Notes: generated by a model from the letters alone, not told the origin. Shown: positions 42,417 through 52,312, numbered from the stretch's first letter. The stretch is 64,000 bases of DNA from Rhodovulum sp. (GCA_002706605.1 PALT01000025.1:1-64000); one strand, 5' to 3'. Made by a program: numbers and translations.

Positions 42417-43385
42417 ATGCGCGATCACGGCGGAAATCTGGACTGGGCCGTTGCGGAATTCGGCGGCGCATTGGCCGATTGGATCGATCTGTCGACCGGC
42501 ATCAACCCCGCGCCCTATCCCATTGGCGACATCCCGGCCGAGGCATGGGCGGTCCTGCCGCGCAAATCCACCATGGCGCGCCTCTGTGACATCGCGGCGG
42601 ACTGCTACGGCACCACCGCCGCCATCGCGCCCCTTTCGGGTGCCACCGGTGCCATTCAGGCCGTGCCGTATCTGCGCGAACCTGGCACCGCGCGGGTGAT
42701 CGGCCCGACCTATAATGAACACGCCGCCGCCCTGCGCTCTGCCGGTTGGACGGTCGAGATGGTCGCGGACCTAGGCGCCCTTACCGGTGCCGATCTGGCC
42801 ATTGTGGTGAACCCGAACAACCCCGATGGACGCTGTTACGCGTCGCAGGATTTGTTGGCGCTTGCGGACCGCGTTGGGATGCTGATCGTTGATGAGAGTT
42901 TCGGCGATATGCGGCCCGATCTGACGCTATGCCATCACATTAACAACGAAACACAAAACGTTATTATTGAACGATCTTTCGGGAAATTCTACGGCCTTGC
43001 CGGAGTGCGTCTGGGCTTTGCCATCAGTGGTCAGTCGATCATCGACCGCCTGCGCGATATGGCCGGTCCTTGGCCCGTCTCCGGCCCCGCGATTGACGTG
43101 GCCTGCCGTGCCTTGGCCGACCGCGATTGGCAGGCAGCGACGATTGCCCGTTTGAACGCCGATTGCGCCCGTCTGGACGCGCTTGCCACCGCACGCGGAT
43201 GGGTGCCGGTTGGGGGTGAGGGTCTGTTCCGGACCTATGACACGCCGGATGCGACGGCGGCGCAAAACCATCTGGCGGGTCACAAAATCTGGACCCGTAT
43301 TTTTCCCTATTCCGATGGCTGGATCCGCCTTGGCCTGCCCCATGGCGCGGCGCAATGGGATCGTGTCGCGGCGGCGTTTGCCTAG
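42417..43385 (+). CDS. cobD: Threonine-phosphate decarboxylase
   Basis: This 322-residue PLP enzyme of the aminotransferase class I/II fold forms (R)-1-amino-2-propanol O-2-phosphate from L-threonine phosphate. Features are HGGNLDWAVAEFG at the start, DLSTGINPAPYPI, VVNPNNPDGR (about 125-135), DESFGDM and the PLP lysine in ERSFGKFYGLAGVRLGF. It starts eight bases after cbiB with a GGGGG-rich ribosome site. In Pseudomonas naming this is cobC. It ends one base from the end of the convergent cobQ gene. Confidence 0.93.
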   Translation: MRDHGGNLDWAVAEFGGALADWIDLSTGINPAPYPIGDIPAEAWAVLPRKSTMARLCDIAADCYGTTAAIAPLSGATGAIQAVPYLREPGTARVIGPTYNEHAAALRSAGWTVEMVADLGALTGADLAIVVNPNNPDGRCYASQDLLALADRVGMLIVDESFGDMRPDLTLCHHINNETQNVIIERSFGKFYGLAGVRLGFAISGQSIIDRLRDMAGPWPVSGPAIDVACRALADRDWQAATIARLNADCARLDALATARGWVPVGGEGLFRTYDTPDATAAQNHLAGHKIWTRIFPYSDGWIRLGLPHGAAQWDRVAAAFA

Positions 43386-43386
43386 G

Positions 43387-44829
43387 TCACTCGGCCAAGG
43401 CCAACATCCCGCCGACGTCCAGATGTTCCTCTAGGTGATCGGCCAGCGCGTCCAGAACACCCTCAACCGTGGCGTCATATCCACCGCCCGAGCTTGCCCC
43501 CAGTGGCGCCAGCCACGCCGCGCGGAACCCGTCATCGCGGAACATACCGTGCAGGTAACTGCCCACCGCGCGACCATCGGCGGACATGGCGCCCTCGGCG
43601 CGGCCCTCCATCATCGCAAAGGGGCGCGCGCAATCGGGGCCGTCCGTGCGCCCGATGTGGATTTCATAGCCCGAAATCGGCTGGCCCGTGACCTGATGGA
43701 TCGCCTCGACCTCGGTCAGGCGTTTGTCACCGGTCATGACGGTGCTGACGTTCAACAGGCCCAGACCCGGCGTATCGCCGCGCGGCCCCTCGATCCCGTC
43801 GGGGTCGGAGACCATATTGCCCAGCATCTGATAACCGCCGCAAATCCCCAGCACCCGACCCCCGCGCCGCATATGGGCGTGCAGGTCGATGTCCCAGCCC
43901 TGTTGACGCAGAAACGCCAGATCGCCGCGCGTGGATTTCGATCCGGGCAGGATCACCACGTCTGCATCGCCTGGAATGGCCTGACCGGGGCCAAGCATCG
44001 TCAGGCGCACGTCGGGTTCTTGGGCCAGCGGGTCCAGATCGTCGAAATTCGCGATCCGCGACAGGCGCAGGCACACGATATGAACCGACCCGCCCGTGCC
44101 GCCGGAACGGATGTCCAGCGCGTCCTCGGCGGGTAGTTTCCACGCCTCGGGGAACCACGGCGCGACGCCGAACCCTTGCCAGCCGGTGCGTTCAGCAATC
44201 AGGGCGTAGCCGTCGTCAAACAGGCTGGGGTCGCCACGGAATTTGTTGATCAGGAACCCGCGCACCCGCGCCGCGTCCTGTGCGTCCAGAACCGCCTGTG
44301 TGCCGATGACCTGTGCGATCACCCCGCCACGGTCGATGTCGCCGATCAGGACCACGGGCACATCGGCGGCCACGGCAAAGCCCATATTGGCGATGTCGCC
44401 CGCGCGCAGGTTCACCTCGGCCGGACTGCCTGCGCCCTCGACAATCACCAGATCATGCTGGGATTTCAGTCGGTTAAAGCTGTCCAATACCGCGTCCATC
44501 AATTGCGGTTTCAGTTTCGCGTATTCCCGCGCCTTGGCGGTGGTCAAACGGCGGCCCTGCACCACAACCTGTGCGCCGACGTCGGTTTCGGGTTTCAGCA
44601 GCACGGGGTTCATATCCGTGTGCGGCACCAATCCACAGGCCAGCGCCTGAAGCGCCTGCGCCCGCCCGATTTCGCCCCCGTCACCGGTGACGGCGGCGTT
44701 GTTGGACATGTTTTGCGGCTTGAACGGCGCAACCGACAGGCCCCGACGGCGCGCCGCGCGGCACAGCCCCGCCACCAGAACCGATTTCCCGACGTTGGAC
44801 CCCGTCCCTTGCAGCATCAGCGCGGGCAT
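43387..44829 (-). CDS. cobQ: Cobyric acid synthase
   Basis: CobQ amidates positions b, d, e and g of adenosylcobyrinic a,c-diamide using glutamine and ATP. The 480-residue protein has an N-terminal ATPase domain with [20 protein letters not shown] and [14 protein letters not shown], then a C-terminal triad-type glutaminase with the nucleophile Cys in [11 protein letters not shown] (about residue 330) and the late His in [11 protein letters not shown]. It follows cobO after three bases and forms the cobO-cobQ minus unit. Confidence 0.97.
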   Translation of the reverse strand: MPALMLQGTGSNVGKSVLVAGLCRAARRRGLSVAPFKPQNMSNNAAVTGDGGEIGRAQALQALACGLVPHTDMNPVLLKPETDVGAQVVVQGRRLTTAKAREYAKLKPQLMDAVLDSFNRLKSQHDLVIVEGAGSPAEVNLRAGDIANMGFAVAADVPVVLIGDIDRGGVIAQVIGTQAVLDAQDAARVRGFLINKFRGDPSLFDDGYALIAERTGWQGFGVAPWFPEAWKLPAEDALDIRSGGTGGSVHIVCLRLSRIANFDDLDPLAQEPDVRLTMLGPGQAIPGDADVVILPGSKSTRGDLAFLRQQGWDIDLHAHMRRGGRVLGICGGYQMLGNMVSDPDGIEGPRGDTPGLGLLNVSTVMTGDKRLTEVEAIHQVTGQPISGYEIHIGRTDGPDCARPFAMMEGRAEGAMSADGRAVGSYLHGMFRDDGFRAAWLAPLGASSGGGYDATVEGVLDALADHLEEHLDVGGMLALAE

Positions 44830-44832
44830 GGA

Positions 44833-45441
44833 TCAGAACTCCACGCCCTTTTGCGCCTTGATCCCGTCGCGGAACGGATGCTTGAGCAGCGTCATTTCCG
44901 TGACCATATCGGCGGCCTCGATCAACTCGGGCTTGGCGTTGCGCCCTGTCAGACAGACGTGCGTCATATGGGGTTTCTCGTGCAGCAGGAAATCGACCAC
45001 CTCATCAATATCAAGGTAGTCATAGCGCAGCGCGATGTTGATCTCGTCCAGCAGCACGAACTGGATCTCGGGATCCAGAATCAGCTCTTTCGCGCGGGCC
45101 CAACCGGCCTGTGCGGCGGCGATGTCGCGCTCTTTATCCTGTGTCTCCCACGTGAACCCCTCGCCGGACACAACGAATTGACATTTGTCCGCGAAATTGT
45201 CGCGCAGGAAATCGCGTTCGCCTGTGGACCAGTTGCCCTTGATGAACTGCACCACGGCACAGGGCATATCATGGGCGATACAGCGGATAATCATGCCAAA
45301 ACCGGCAGATGACTTGCCCTTGCCGGGACCGGTGTTGACGATGATCAGACCCTTTTCCTCGGTCTTGGTTTCCATCATGCGGTCGCGGGCGGCCTTGATC
45401 TTTTGCATCTTGGCTTTGTGGCGGGCATTACTTTCGTCCAA
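44833..45441 (-). CDS. cobO: Cob(I)yrinic acid a,c-diamide adenosyltransferase
   Basis: CobO transfers the adenosyl group from ATP to cobalt. The protein has TKTEEKGLIIVNTGPGKGKSS (P-loop GPGKGKSS), AVVQFIKGNWSTGE, LLDEINIALRYDYLD and HVCLTGRNAKPELIEAAD, the family order. No ATG occurs at the family N-terminus. TTG at 45441 has AAGAGGA nine bases upstream and gives DESNARHKAKMQKIKAARD, which fits the family; TTG 45465 has no ribosome site and ATG 45408 would shorten the N-terminal helix. It is divergent from the B12 riboswitch-controlled operon. Confidence 0.93.
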   Translation of the reverse strand: MDESNARHKAKMQKIKAARDRMMETKTEEKGLIIVNTGPGKGKSSAGFGMIIRCIAHDMPCAVVQFIKGNWSTGERDFLRDNFADKCQFVVSGEGFTWETQDKERDIAAAQAGWARAKELILDPEIQFVLLDEINIALRYDYLDIDEVVDFLLHEKPHMTHVCLTGRNAKPELIEAADMVTEMTLLKHPFRDGIKAQKGVEF

Positions 45442-45489
45442 GGGTCGGGTCCTCTTGCTTGACAAATCGAACGTTCACGGCGCATGTCG

Positions 45490-45690
45490 CACTATGTTGG
45501 TGCCTGTGTAAACAGGTGAAAAGGGAATGCACGCCGGTCCGCCGGTAACGCAGCCGCCCCCGCGACCGTGACCGGAGAGGGTGCTCAACGCCACTGACCA
45601 TAGGTCGGGAAGGCCGAGCGCCCGCCCAGAGGCAGCCGCCACTGGATCATCCGCAAGCCGGGAGACCTGCCAGCGACGACAACGCAACCG
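45490..45690 (+). promoter_or_regulatory. Cobalamin (B12) riboswitch
   Basis: The region shows the conserved B12-element parts in order: GGTGCCTGTG and AACAGGTGAAAAGGGAA near 45499-45526, CCGCGACCGTGACC, GCCACTG at 45590-45596, TCGGGAAGGC at 45605-45614, CCGCCACTGG and AAGCCGGGAGACCTGCC at 45655-45671. A G/C-rich stretch and T run follow before the first gene at 45768. It should lower expression of the DUF1636-cobW-cobN operon when adenosylcobalamin is plentiful. TTGACA at 45459-45464 could be the -35 element, without a good -10. Confidence 0.95.
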
Positions 45691-45767
45691 GACGGGGTGT
45701 TCTGGCGGCGGGCGGTTTTGCCAAACCCTCCGTCCATGACCCTGCCCGAACGACATGGGACGAGGAC

Positions 45768-46154
45768 GTGACAGACCAGACCACCCCACAGGCAGGCCCT
45801 GCCGAACTGTTGATCTGTGTGAAATGCCGCGCGGGTCAAGAGATGCCCGACGACGCCCGCCGTCCGGGCGCGCATCTGTTTGACCAGTTCACCGAGAAAG
45901 GCCCGATTGACGGGCTGACCGTGACGCCGGTCGAATGCCTGTCCAACTGCGATCACGGCTGTTCGGTCGTGCTGCGCGGGCCGGGTCGCTGGACCTTTGT
46001 CTACGGTCGTTTTGATACCGACACCGGTGCGCAGACCCTGTATGAAGGGGCGGCGCGCTATGCCGCGCAGCCCGATGGATTGGTGCCGTGGCGCGAACGT
46101 CCCGAGCATTTCCGCAAAAACTGTATCGCCCGTATTCCCCCGATGGAGACCTGA
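45768..46154 (+). CDS. DUF1636 ferredoxin-like metal-binding protein
   Basis: The 128-residue protein has a CxxC pair (Cys17, Cys20) and a second group in VECLSNCDHGCSVVL (Cys57, Cys61, Cys65). The order recalls thioredoxin-like [2Fe-2S] ferredoxins. DUF1636 genes are often found next to cobW and B12 riboswitches. It may supply electrons or handle metal in corrin synthesis, but no reaction is known. It starts at GTG, with GAGGA almost adjacent. It is the first gene of the riboswitch operon and lies three bases before cobW. Confidence 0.85.
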   Translation: MTDQTTPQAGPAELLICVKCRAGQEMPDDARRPGAHLFDQFTEKGPIDGLTVTPVECLSNCDHGCSVVLRGPGRWTFVYGRFDTDTGAQTLYEGAARYAAQPDGLVPWRERPEHFRKNCIARIPPMET

Positions 46155-46157
46155 GCA

Positions 46158-47216
46158 ATGACCACCGATCTGTCCAAACTGCCCGTTACTGTGATCACCG
46201 GATTTCTGGGGTCTGGGAAAACCACGCTGGTGCGTCACCTGATGCAAAACCCGCAGGGCAAGCGCCTTGCCGTGGTCGTCAATGAATTCGGCGATGTCGG
46301 GGTGGATGGCGACATCCTGAAATCCTGCGCGATCCCCGACTGTCCGGCGGAAAACATCATGGAACTGGCGAACGGCTGTATCTGCTGTACCGTGGCGGAT
46401 GATTTCATCCCGACGATTGAGGCGCTGATGGCGCTGGACCCGCGCCCCGATCACATCCTGATCGAAACTTCGGGCCTTGCCCTGCCCAAACCGCTGCTCA
46501 AGGCGTTCGACTGGCCCGATATCCGTTCGCGCATCACCGTGGATGGGGTGATCGCCCTTGCCGATGCCGAGGCCGTGGCGAACGGTCGTTTCGCCCCCGA
46601 TGTGGCCGCCGTGGATGCCCAGCGCGCCGCGGACGATAGCCTTGATCACGAAACGCCCCTGTCCGAGGTGTTCGAGGATCAGATTTCCTGCGCCGACATC
46701 ATCCTGTTGACCAAGCCCGATCTGGCCGGCCCCGAGGGCGTCGCCAAAGCCAAAGAGATCATCGCCGCCGAGGCCCCCCGCCCCCTGCCCGTGGTTGAGG
46801 TTGCCGAGGGCGCCGTTGATCCGCGCGTGATCCTGGGTCTGGGTGCCGCCGCCGAGGACGACATGGACGCCCGCCCCAGCCACCACGACGGCCATGACGA
46901 TCATGAGCATGACGATTTCGAAAGCATCGTCGTCGATCTGCCCGAACTCAGCGATCCCGCCGAGCTGGTCAGCCGGATTGAGGAACTGGCGAACAGCCTG
47001 AACATCCTGCGCGTCAAAGGGTACGCTGCCGTGGCCGGTAAACCGATGCGCCTGCTGGTGCAGGCCGTGGGTGCACGCGTGCGTCACCAATACGACCGCC
47101 CATGGCGCGCCGATGAGGGCCGCGCGGGTCGCGTTGTGGTCATCGGTGAACATGACGACATGAAAGAGGCCGAAATCCGCGCCATCCTGACCCGTCAGGA
47201 CGCACCGGCGGCCTAA
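46158..47216 (+). CDS. cobW: Cobalamin biosynthesis protein CobW (COG0523 GTPase)
   Basis: CobW is a metallochaperone GTPase believed to deliver cobalt to the chelatase. The 352-residue protein has a P-loop GFLGSGKT (15-22), the family CxCC metal site GCICCTV (Cys74, Cys76, Cys77), LIETSGLALPKPLL, and a histidine-rich loop at about 240-255 (HHDGHDDHEHDD), which may bind metal. The C-terminal domain ends near VVVIGEHDD. It lies between DUF1636 and cobN, matching the role. Confidence 0.95.
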   Translation: MTTDLSKLPVTVITGFLGSGKTTLVRHLMQNPQGKRLAVVVNEFGDVGVDGDILKSCAIPDCPAENIMELANGCICCTVADDFIPTIEALMALDPRPDHILIETSGLALPKPLLKAFDWPDIRSRITVDGVIALADAEAVANGRFAPDVAAVDAQRAADDSLDHETPLSEVFEDQISCADIILLTKPDLAGPEGVAKAKEIIAAEAPRPLPVVEVAEGAVDPRVILGLGAAAEDDMDARPSHHDGHDDHEHDDFESIVVDLPELSDPAELVSRIEELANSLNILRVKGYAAVAGKPMRLLVQAVGARVRHQYDRPWRADEGRAGRVVVIGEHDDMKEAEIRAILTRQDAPAA

Positions 47217-47243
47217 CCGCCACAGGCCGCCAAGGACCCCACA

Positions 47244-50200
47244 ATGCACGTCGTGTTCCGCGAAAGCCACGGTCTGGACGATACAGACACACCAACGGAT
47301 CTGGGCCAGACGCCCGCCGATCTGGTGGTGCTGTCCTTTTCCGACAGTGACCTTGGCGCTTTTGCTGCGGCGTGGCATCGCGGCAATGGGCCCGATGGTG
47401 GCATGCCGACCCTGCGTTTGGCGAACCTTGCGGCGCTGAAACACCCCCTGTCGGTCGACACCTATGTCGAACAGACGCTGGAGGGGGCCAAGGGCATCCT
47501 GATCCGTCTGATCGGCGGCGTGCCCTATTGGTCCTATGGCCTGCAACAAGTCTATGCCTTGGCTCAGGAACGCGGCATCGCGCTGGCCGTTCTGCCCGCC
47601 GATGGGCGCGAGGACACGCGCCTTGACGATATGTCGACCCTGCCTGTGTCGACCCTGCGCCGTCTGTCGCATCTGTGCGATACCGGCGGCACGGTCGCGG
47701 CGCAGGCGGCTCTGGCGCAATTGGCGCTGGCGGCGGGTCTTTATGCGGGTCCGGTGATCGGGTCGAAAACCCTGCCACAGGTCGGCGCATGGACGCCCGA
47801 GACCGGCGTGACCTGCCCCGCCACGGCGGCAATGGTCACAGACGGCGACACCCGCCCCCTGATCGCGCTGGTGTTTTACCGGTCCTACCTTGTCTCCGCC
47901 GATCTGGCCCCGATTGAGGCGCTGTATCGCGCGCTGTCGGATCACGGTATGCGGGTGGTCGCCCTGTTCGCGCCCTCGCTCAAGGCACCGGGCGCGGCGG
48001 AATGGCTGACCCGCCAGATCTCCGCCCTGACCCCCGATGCGGTCGTCAACGCCACCGCGTTCAGTGGCAAAGGCGCCTCGGGCCAATCGCCGCTGGACGC
48101 CTGTACGGGACCGGTGTTTCAGGTCGCCCTGTCCACCTCTGATCGCGCCGCATGGGCGGGGGCCGAACGGGGCCTGTCGCCCGCCGATCTGGCCATGCAT
48201 GTGGTGTTGCCCGAGGTTGACGGGCGTCTCTTCGCGGGCGTCATCAGTTTCAAGGAAAAGGGCACCCGCGATCCGCATCTGGAATGCGCACTGGCCCGTC
48301 ATACCCCCGATGCCGACCGGATTGCCGCCGTCACCGCGCGGGTGAAACGCCATATCGATCTGCGTCACGCCGATATCGCCACACGGCGCAGCGCGATCAT
48401 CCTGTCCACCTATCCGGGCAAGTCGTGGAACATGGCCCATGCGGTGGGTCTAGACGCGCTGGCCTCGGGTCAGGCGATCCTGGACGACCTTGCGGCGGCG
48501 GGGCATGACATCGCCACCGGCGCGCCACTGGATCAGGCGCTGACGTCGGATACGGTCGCGTGGTCGCTGACCGAGTATCACGCCGCGCTGGCCCATCTGC
48601 CCGCCGATCTGCGCGAGGATCTGATGACCGTCTGGGGCGATCCCGCGGATGATCCCGCCCTGCGTGACGGCGCGTTCCATTTTCCGGTGACGCGGCGGGG
48701 CAAGGCCCTTGTCGCGCTGCAACCCGAACGGGGCACGCCCAAGCTGCGCGAGGACGAATACCACGATCTGGGCCGCACGCCGCGCCATGGCTATGTGGCG
48801 TTTTACCTGTGGCTGCGCGATCAGTGCGACGCGGTGATCCATGTGGGTGCGCATGGCACGCTGGAATGGCTGCCGGGCAAGGCCGTGGCCCTGTCCGCCG
48901 CCTGCTGGCCCGAGGCGTTGATCGGCGATCTGCCCGTGATCTATCCGTTTATCGTCAACGACCCCGGCGAGGCCGCTCAGGCCAAGCGGCGCATTGGCGC
49001 CCTGACCATCGGGCATATGCCCCCGCCCCTGCGCAACAGTGGCACCCCCGACCGGTTCGCGCGTCTGGAAACGCTGCTGGACGAATTTTCCAATGCCGAC
49101 GGTCTGGACCCCAAACGCCGCGACCGCCTGCAACAGGACATCCGCGACGAGGCGCAGGCGATTGGCGTTGAAACCGATCTGGGCCTTGATACGGCTACCT
49201 CAACCGCCGAGGCGATCACCCGCATCGACCGGTTCGTCTGTGATGTGAAGGAAAGCCAGTTCGGCGATGGCCTGCATATCTTTGGCCGCGCGCCGGATGT
49301 GGCGACCGATTTCGACGCCGACGCCTCGGCCCGTGGAGAGCGTACCGCGCTAATCACCGCGTTGCATGGCGGTCGGGTCGATGCCGGTCCCGCCGGGTCC
49401 CCCTATCGCGGGCGGCGCGATGTGCTGCCCACCGGTCGCAACCTCTTCACCACCGATCCGCGCGCCGTGCCCAGCCGCGCCGCCTATGCCCAAGGGGTCA
49501 AGCTGGCCGAGGAACTGGTGCGCCGCCATTTGCAGGATCAGGGCGATTGGCCGCGCGGGGTGGTTGTGGACCTGTGGGGCTCGGCCACCATGCGCACCGC
49601 GGGTGAGGAATTCGCGATGGCGCTGCACCTTTTGGGGGTGCGACCGATCTGGGACAAAGGGTCCGAACGTGTTTCGGGGATCGAGGTTCTGCCGCTGGCC
49701 GAAATGGACCGCCCGCGGATCGACGTGACCCTGCGCGTGTCGGGCCTGTTTCGCGATGTGTTCCCGACGCTGTCCTCGCTGTTTGCCAAGGCGGTGCGCG
49801 TTCTGGCGGCCCGTGATGAGGCACCGGATTGGAACCCCTATGTGGGGCGCGACGATCTGGACCGCGTTTATGGCCCCGCGCCGGGTCAGTTCGGTCTGAA
49901 CATGGGCCCCGCGATTGAGGATTACAGTGATGAGGGCCGCGCCGCCGCCGGTGCCGCGTGGCTGGCCGCCAGTTCATGGGCCATCGACGGCGGACAGGCG
50001 CGCCGCGATGCGGGCGGGATCGCCGCGCGGGTGGCCGGTGCGGATAGCTTTATCCACGTTCAGGACATGCCCGAAACCGATCTGTTGCTGGCCGAGGATT
50101 ACGCCGCGCATGAGGCCGGTTTTGCCGCCGCACAGGCCGCCGTGGGCGCCGCCGGTCGCGCAAACCTCTATCACATGGACAGCACGAACCCCGCGACCCC

Positions 50201-50549
50201 GCGCATGCGCAGCCTGACCGAGGAAATCGCCCGCGTCGTACAGGCCCGCGCGACGCATCCCGGATGGCTGGCCGGTATGGCGCGCCACGGCTATCGCGGG
50301 GCGGCGGAAATCGCGGCGACACTGGATCATATGGCCGCATTCGCGCATCTGGCCGGTGTGGTGCCTGCGAATCTGTTCGACGCCTATTATGACGCGACGC
50401 TTGGCGAACCGGACATCACCGCGTTTATGGAACAGGCCAACCCCGATGCCTTGGCCGCGATGCGCGACCGCTTTGCCGCATTGCACAGCGCGGGGATTTG
50501 GCAGACACGTCGAAACTCAATTCTGGCGGAACTGGAGATGGGTCAATGA
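47244..50549 (+). CDS. cobN: Cobaltochelatase subunit CobN
   Basis: CobN is the large subunit of the aerobic ATP-dependent cobalt chelatase, which inserts cobalt into hydrogenobyrinic a,c-diamide. The 1101-residue protein resembles BchH/CobN chelatases: VHVGAHGTLEWLPGKAV (core HVGAHGTLEWLPG) near residue 533, TVWGDPADDPALR, LWGSATMRTAGEEFAMALHLLGV and PRIDVTLRVSGLFRDVFP are typical. It is somewhat shorter than the about 1250-residue classic form. The CobS and CobT partner subunits of the chelatase are not in the window. The stop overlaps cobG by four bases. Confidence 0.95.
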   Translation: MHVVFRESHGLDDTDTPTDLGQTPADLVVLSFSDSDLGAFAAAWHRGNGPDGGMPTLRLANLAALKHPLSVDTYVEQTLEGAKGILIRLIGGVPYWSYGLQQVYALAQERGIALAVLPADGREDTRLDDMSTLPVSTLRRLSHLCDTGGTVAAQAALAQLALAAGLYAGPVIGSKTLPQVGAWTPETGVTCPATAAMVTDGDTRPLIALVFYRSYLVSADLAPIEALYRALSDHGMRVVALFAPSLKAPGAAEWLTRQISALTPDAVVNATAFSGKGASGQSPLDACTGPVFQVALSTSDRAAWAGAERGLSPADLAMHVVLPEVDGRLFAGVISFKEKGTRDPHLECALARHTPDADRIAAVTARVKRHIDLRHADIATRRSAIILSTYPGKSWNMAHAVGLDALASGQAILDDLAAAGHDIATGAPLDQALTSDTVAWSLTEYHAALAHLPADLREDLMTVWGDPADDPALRDGAFHFPVTRRGKALVALQPERGTPKLREDEYHDLGRTPRHGYVAFYLWLRDQCDAVIHVGAHGTLEWLPGKAVALSAACWPEALIGDLPVIYPFIVNDPGEAAQAKRRIGALTIGHMPPPLRNSGTPDRFARLETLLDEFSNADGLDPKRRDRLQQDIRDEAQAIGVETDLGLDTATSTAEAITRIDRFVCDVKESQFGDGLHIFGRAPDVATDFDADASARGERTALITALHGGRVDAGPAGSPYRGRRDVLPTGRNLFTTDPRAVPSRAAYAQGVKLAEELVRRHLQDQGDWPRGVVVDLWGSATMRTAGEEFAMALHLLGVRPIWDKGSERVSGIEVLPLAEMDRPRIDVTLRVSGLFRDVFPTLSSLFAKAVRVLAARDEAPDWNPYVGRDDLDRVYGPAPGQFGLNMGPAIEDYSDEGRAAAGAAWLAASSWAIDGGQARRDAGGIAARVAGADSFIHVQDMPETDLLLAEDYAAHEAGFAAAQAAVGAAGRANLYHMDSTNPATPRMRSLTEEIARVVQARATHPGWLAGMARHGYRGAAEIAATLDHMAAFAHLAGVVPANLFDAYYDATLGEPDITAFMEQANPDALAAMRDRFAALHSAGIWQTRRNSILAELEMGQ

Positions 50550-51676
50550 CAATCGCGCCTTCGGTCAAGGGATGGTGCCCCGGCGCCTATCGTCCGATGA
50601 TGTCGGGCGACGGATTGGTTGTGCGGGTGCGCCCGCGTCTGGCGCGTCTGGGGCGGGATCAGGTTCTGGGCCTCTGTGCCGTGGCCCAAGAGTTCGGGAA
50701 CGGTTTTCTCGACCTGACCAACCGCGCGAACCTGCAAATCCGTGGCGTGCGCGAAGAGGACCATGAGGCGGTTCTAGAAGCGCTGAACACGCTTGGCCTG
50801 TTGGACGCCGATCCCGCACTTGAGGGGCGGCGCAATATCCTGATGACGCCGTTCTGGCGCGCGGGCAACCTGTCCCAAGACCTCGCATCCGAGTTGATGT
50901 CGCGCCTTGGGGAGTTGCCCGAACTGCCTGCGAAATTCGGCTTTGCCATCGACACGGCACCGGTGCCCCTGCTCCGCAACGATCCCGCCGATATCCGGCT
51001 GGAACGTCTGGCGGATGGGCAGATCCTCTTGCTGGCCGACGGGGCCGGAACGGGGCGCGTTGTGGAACAGGAGGCCGCGATTGATGCGGTGATCGAACTG
51101 GCGCGCTGGTTCGCGGCCTCGACCCGTACGGGCGTGCGCCGGATGCACCGCCTGTTGGACCTGATCGACCTGCCCAGCGCCAATCTTGGCACCGCGCCCG
51201 CCCCCGTGGCCGCGCATCCCGATCCGGGGCCTCTGGCGGACGGGTATTTCTTGGGCGCGCCGTTTGGCCAGATGGATGCCGCCGCGCTGACACAGCTGAT
51301 GACCGACACGGGGGCAACCGCCCTGCGCGTCACCCCGTGGCGGATGTTCTGGCTGGAGGGCGCGACGCCCGTTCCGACCACGGATTTCATCACCACCGCC
51401 GGTGATCACCTGCTGCACGCCAATGCCTGTGCCGGTGCGCCTGGGTGTTCATCTGCCTCGGTCAGCACCCGCGATCTGGCCCGCCTTTTGGCCCCCAATG
51501 TCGCGGGGAGCCTCCATGTTTCGGGATGCAGCAAAGGTTGCGCCCATTCCCGCCCTGCCGCCCTGACCCTTGTCGGGCGCGACGGGCGCTTTGATCTTGT
51601 ACGCAACGGGCACGCATGGGATGAGCCCGATCAAAAGGGCCTCAGCCCGGAACAGCTCTTGTCAGGGACGCAATAA
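50546..51676 (+). CDS. cobG: Precorrin-3B synthase CobG
   Basis: CobG is a monooxygenase that forms precorrin-3B using oxygen; it marks the aerobic route. The 376-residue protein is nitrite/sulfite reductase-like with the ferredoxin-like half motifs (KGWCPGAYRPMMSGDGLVV, LDLTNRANLQIRGV). The cysteines for the [4Fe-4S]/siroheme-like site are in ACAGAPGCSSASVST and SGCSKGCAHS. The start overlaps cobN by four bases. An upstream start at 50498 would read out of frame within cobN and is not preferred. Confidence 0.93.
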   Translation: MTIAPSVKGWCPGAYRPMMSGDGLVVRVRPRLARLGRDQVLGLCAVAQEFGNGFLDLTNRANLQIRGVREEDHEAVLEALNTLGLLDADPALEGRRNILMTPFWRAGNLSQDLASELMSRLGELPELPAKFGFAIDTAPVPLLRNDPADIRLERLADGQILLLADGAGTGRVVEQEAAIDAVIELARWFAASTRTGVRRMHRLLDLIDLPSANLGTAPAPVAAHPDPGPLADGYFLGAPFGQMDAAALTQLMTDTGATALRVTPWRMFWLEGATPVPTTDFITTAGDHLLHANACAGAPGCSSASVSTRDLARLLAPNVAGSLHVSGCSKGCAHSRPAALTLVGRDGRFDLVRNGHAWDEPDQKGLSPEQLLSGTQ

Positions 51677-51679
51677 AAT

Positions 51680-52309
51680 ATGCCGTATGAATACGAAACC
51701 GATGGGGCCGCCATCTATCTTCAGTCCTTTGCCACGATCCGTGCCGAGGCCGACCTGGACCGGTTTGACGCCGATGAGGAACAGGTGGCCGTGCGCATGA
51801 TCCACGCCGCCGGCATGGTCGGGCTGGAGCAATACGTGCGCTTTAGCCCCGGTTTCGTCACCGCCGCGCGCACCGCACTAGAAAACGGCGCGCCGATCCT
51901 GTGTGATGCGCGCATGGTGTCCGAGGGCGTCCCCCGCCCCCGCCTGCCCGCCGACAATCAGGTGATCTGTACCCTGCATGACGCCGGTGTGCGCGAACTG
52001 GCCGCCGAGATGGGCAACACGCGCTCGGCCGCAGCACTTGAACTATGGCGTCCGCATCTTGAGGGCGCCGTCGTTGCCATCGGCAATGCCCCCACCGCCC
52101 TGTTCCATCTTCTGAACATGCTCGAAGACCCGAGTTGTCCGCGCCCTGCGGCGATCATCGGCTGTCCCGTCGGCTTTGTCGGCGCGGTCGAGAGCAAGGA
52201 CGCCCTCTGGGCCGATCAACCGGTGCCCTGCTGTATCGTAGAGGGGCGTCTGGGGGGCAGTGCAATCACCGTCGCCGCCATCAACGCAATCGCCAGCCGC
52301 AAGGAATAA
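51680..52309 (+). CDS. cobH: Precorrin-8X methylmutase CobH
   Basis: CobH moves a methyl group from C11 to C12 of the macrocycle to give hydrogenobyrinic acid. The 209-residue protein has the family motifs RMIHAAGMVGLEQYVRFSP (about 38-56, with the catalytic His), ARMVSEGVPRPRLP and IGNAPTALFHLL, and GCPVGFVGAVESKD near the end. It lies three bases after cobG. Confidence 0.97.
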   Translation: MPYEYETDGAAIYLQSFATIRAEADLDRFDADEEQVAVRMIHAAGMVGLEQYVRFSPGFVTAARTALENGAPILCDARMVSEGVPRPRLPADNQVICTLHDAGVRELAAEMGNTRSAAALELWRPHLEGAVVAIGNAPTALFHLLNMLEDPSCPRPAAIIGCPVGFVGAVESKDALWADQPVPCCIVEGRLGGSAITVAAINAIASRKE

Positions 52310-52312
52310 ACC

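Noticed and set aside
45585-48440. 951-codon open frame on the minus strand opposite DUF1636, cobW and cobN
   Set aside because: It is antisense to well-supported genes, overlaps the riboswitch, and its product is a low-complexity His/Gly/Gln/Arg-rich sequence without domains, typical of the third-position bias of high-GC genes.
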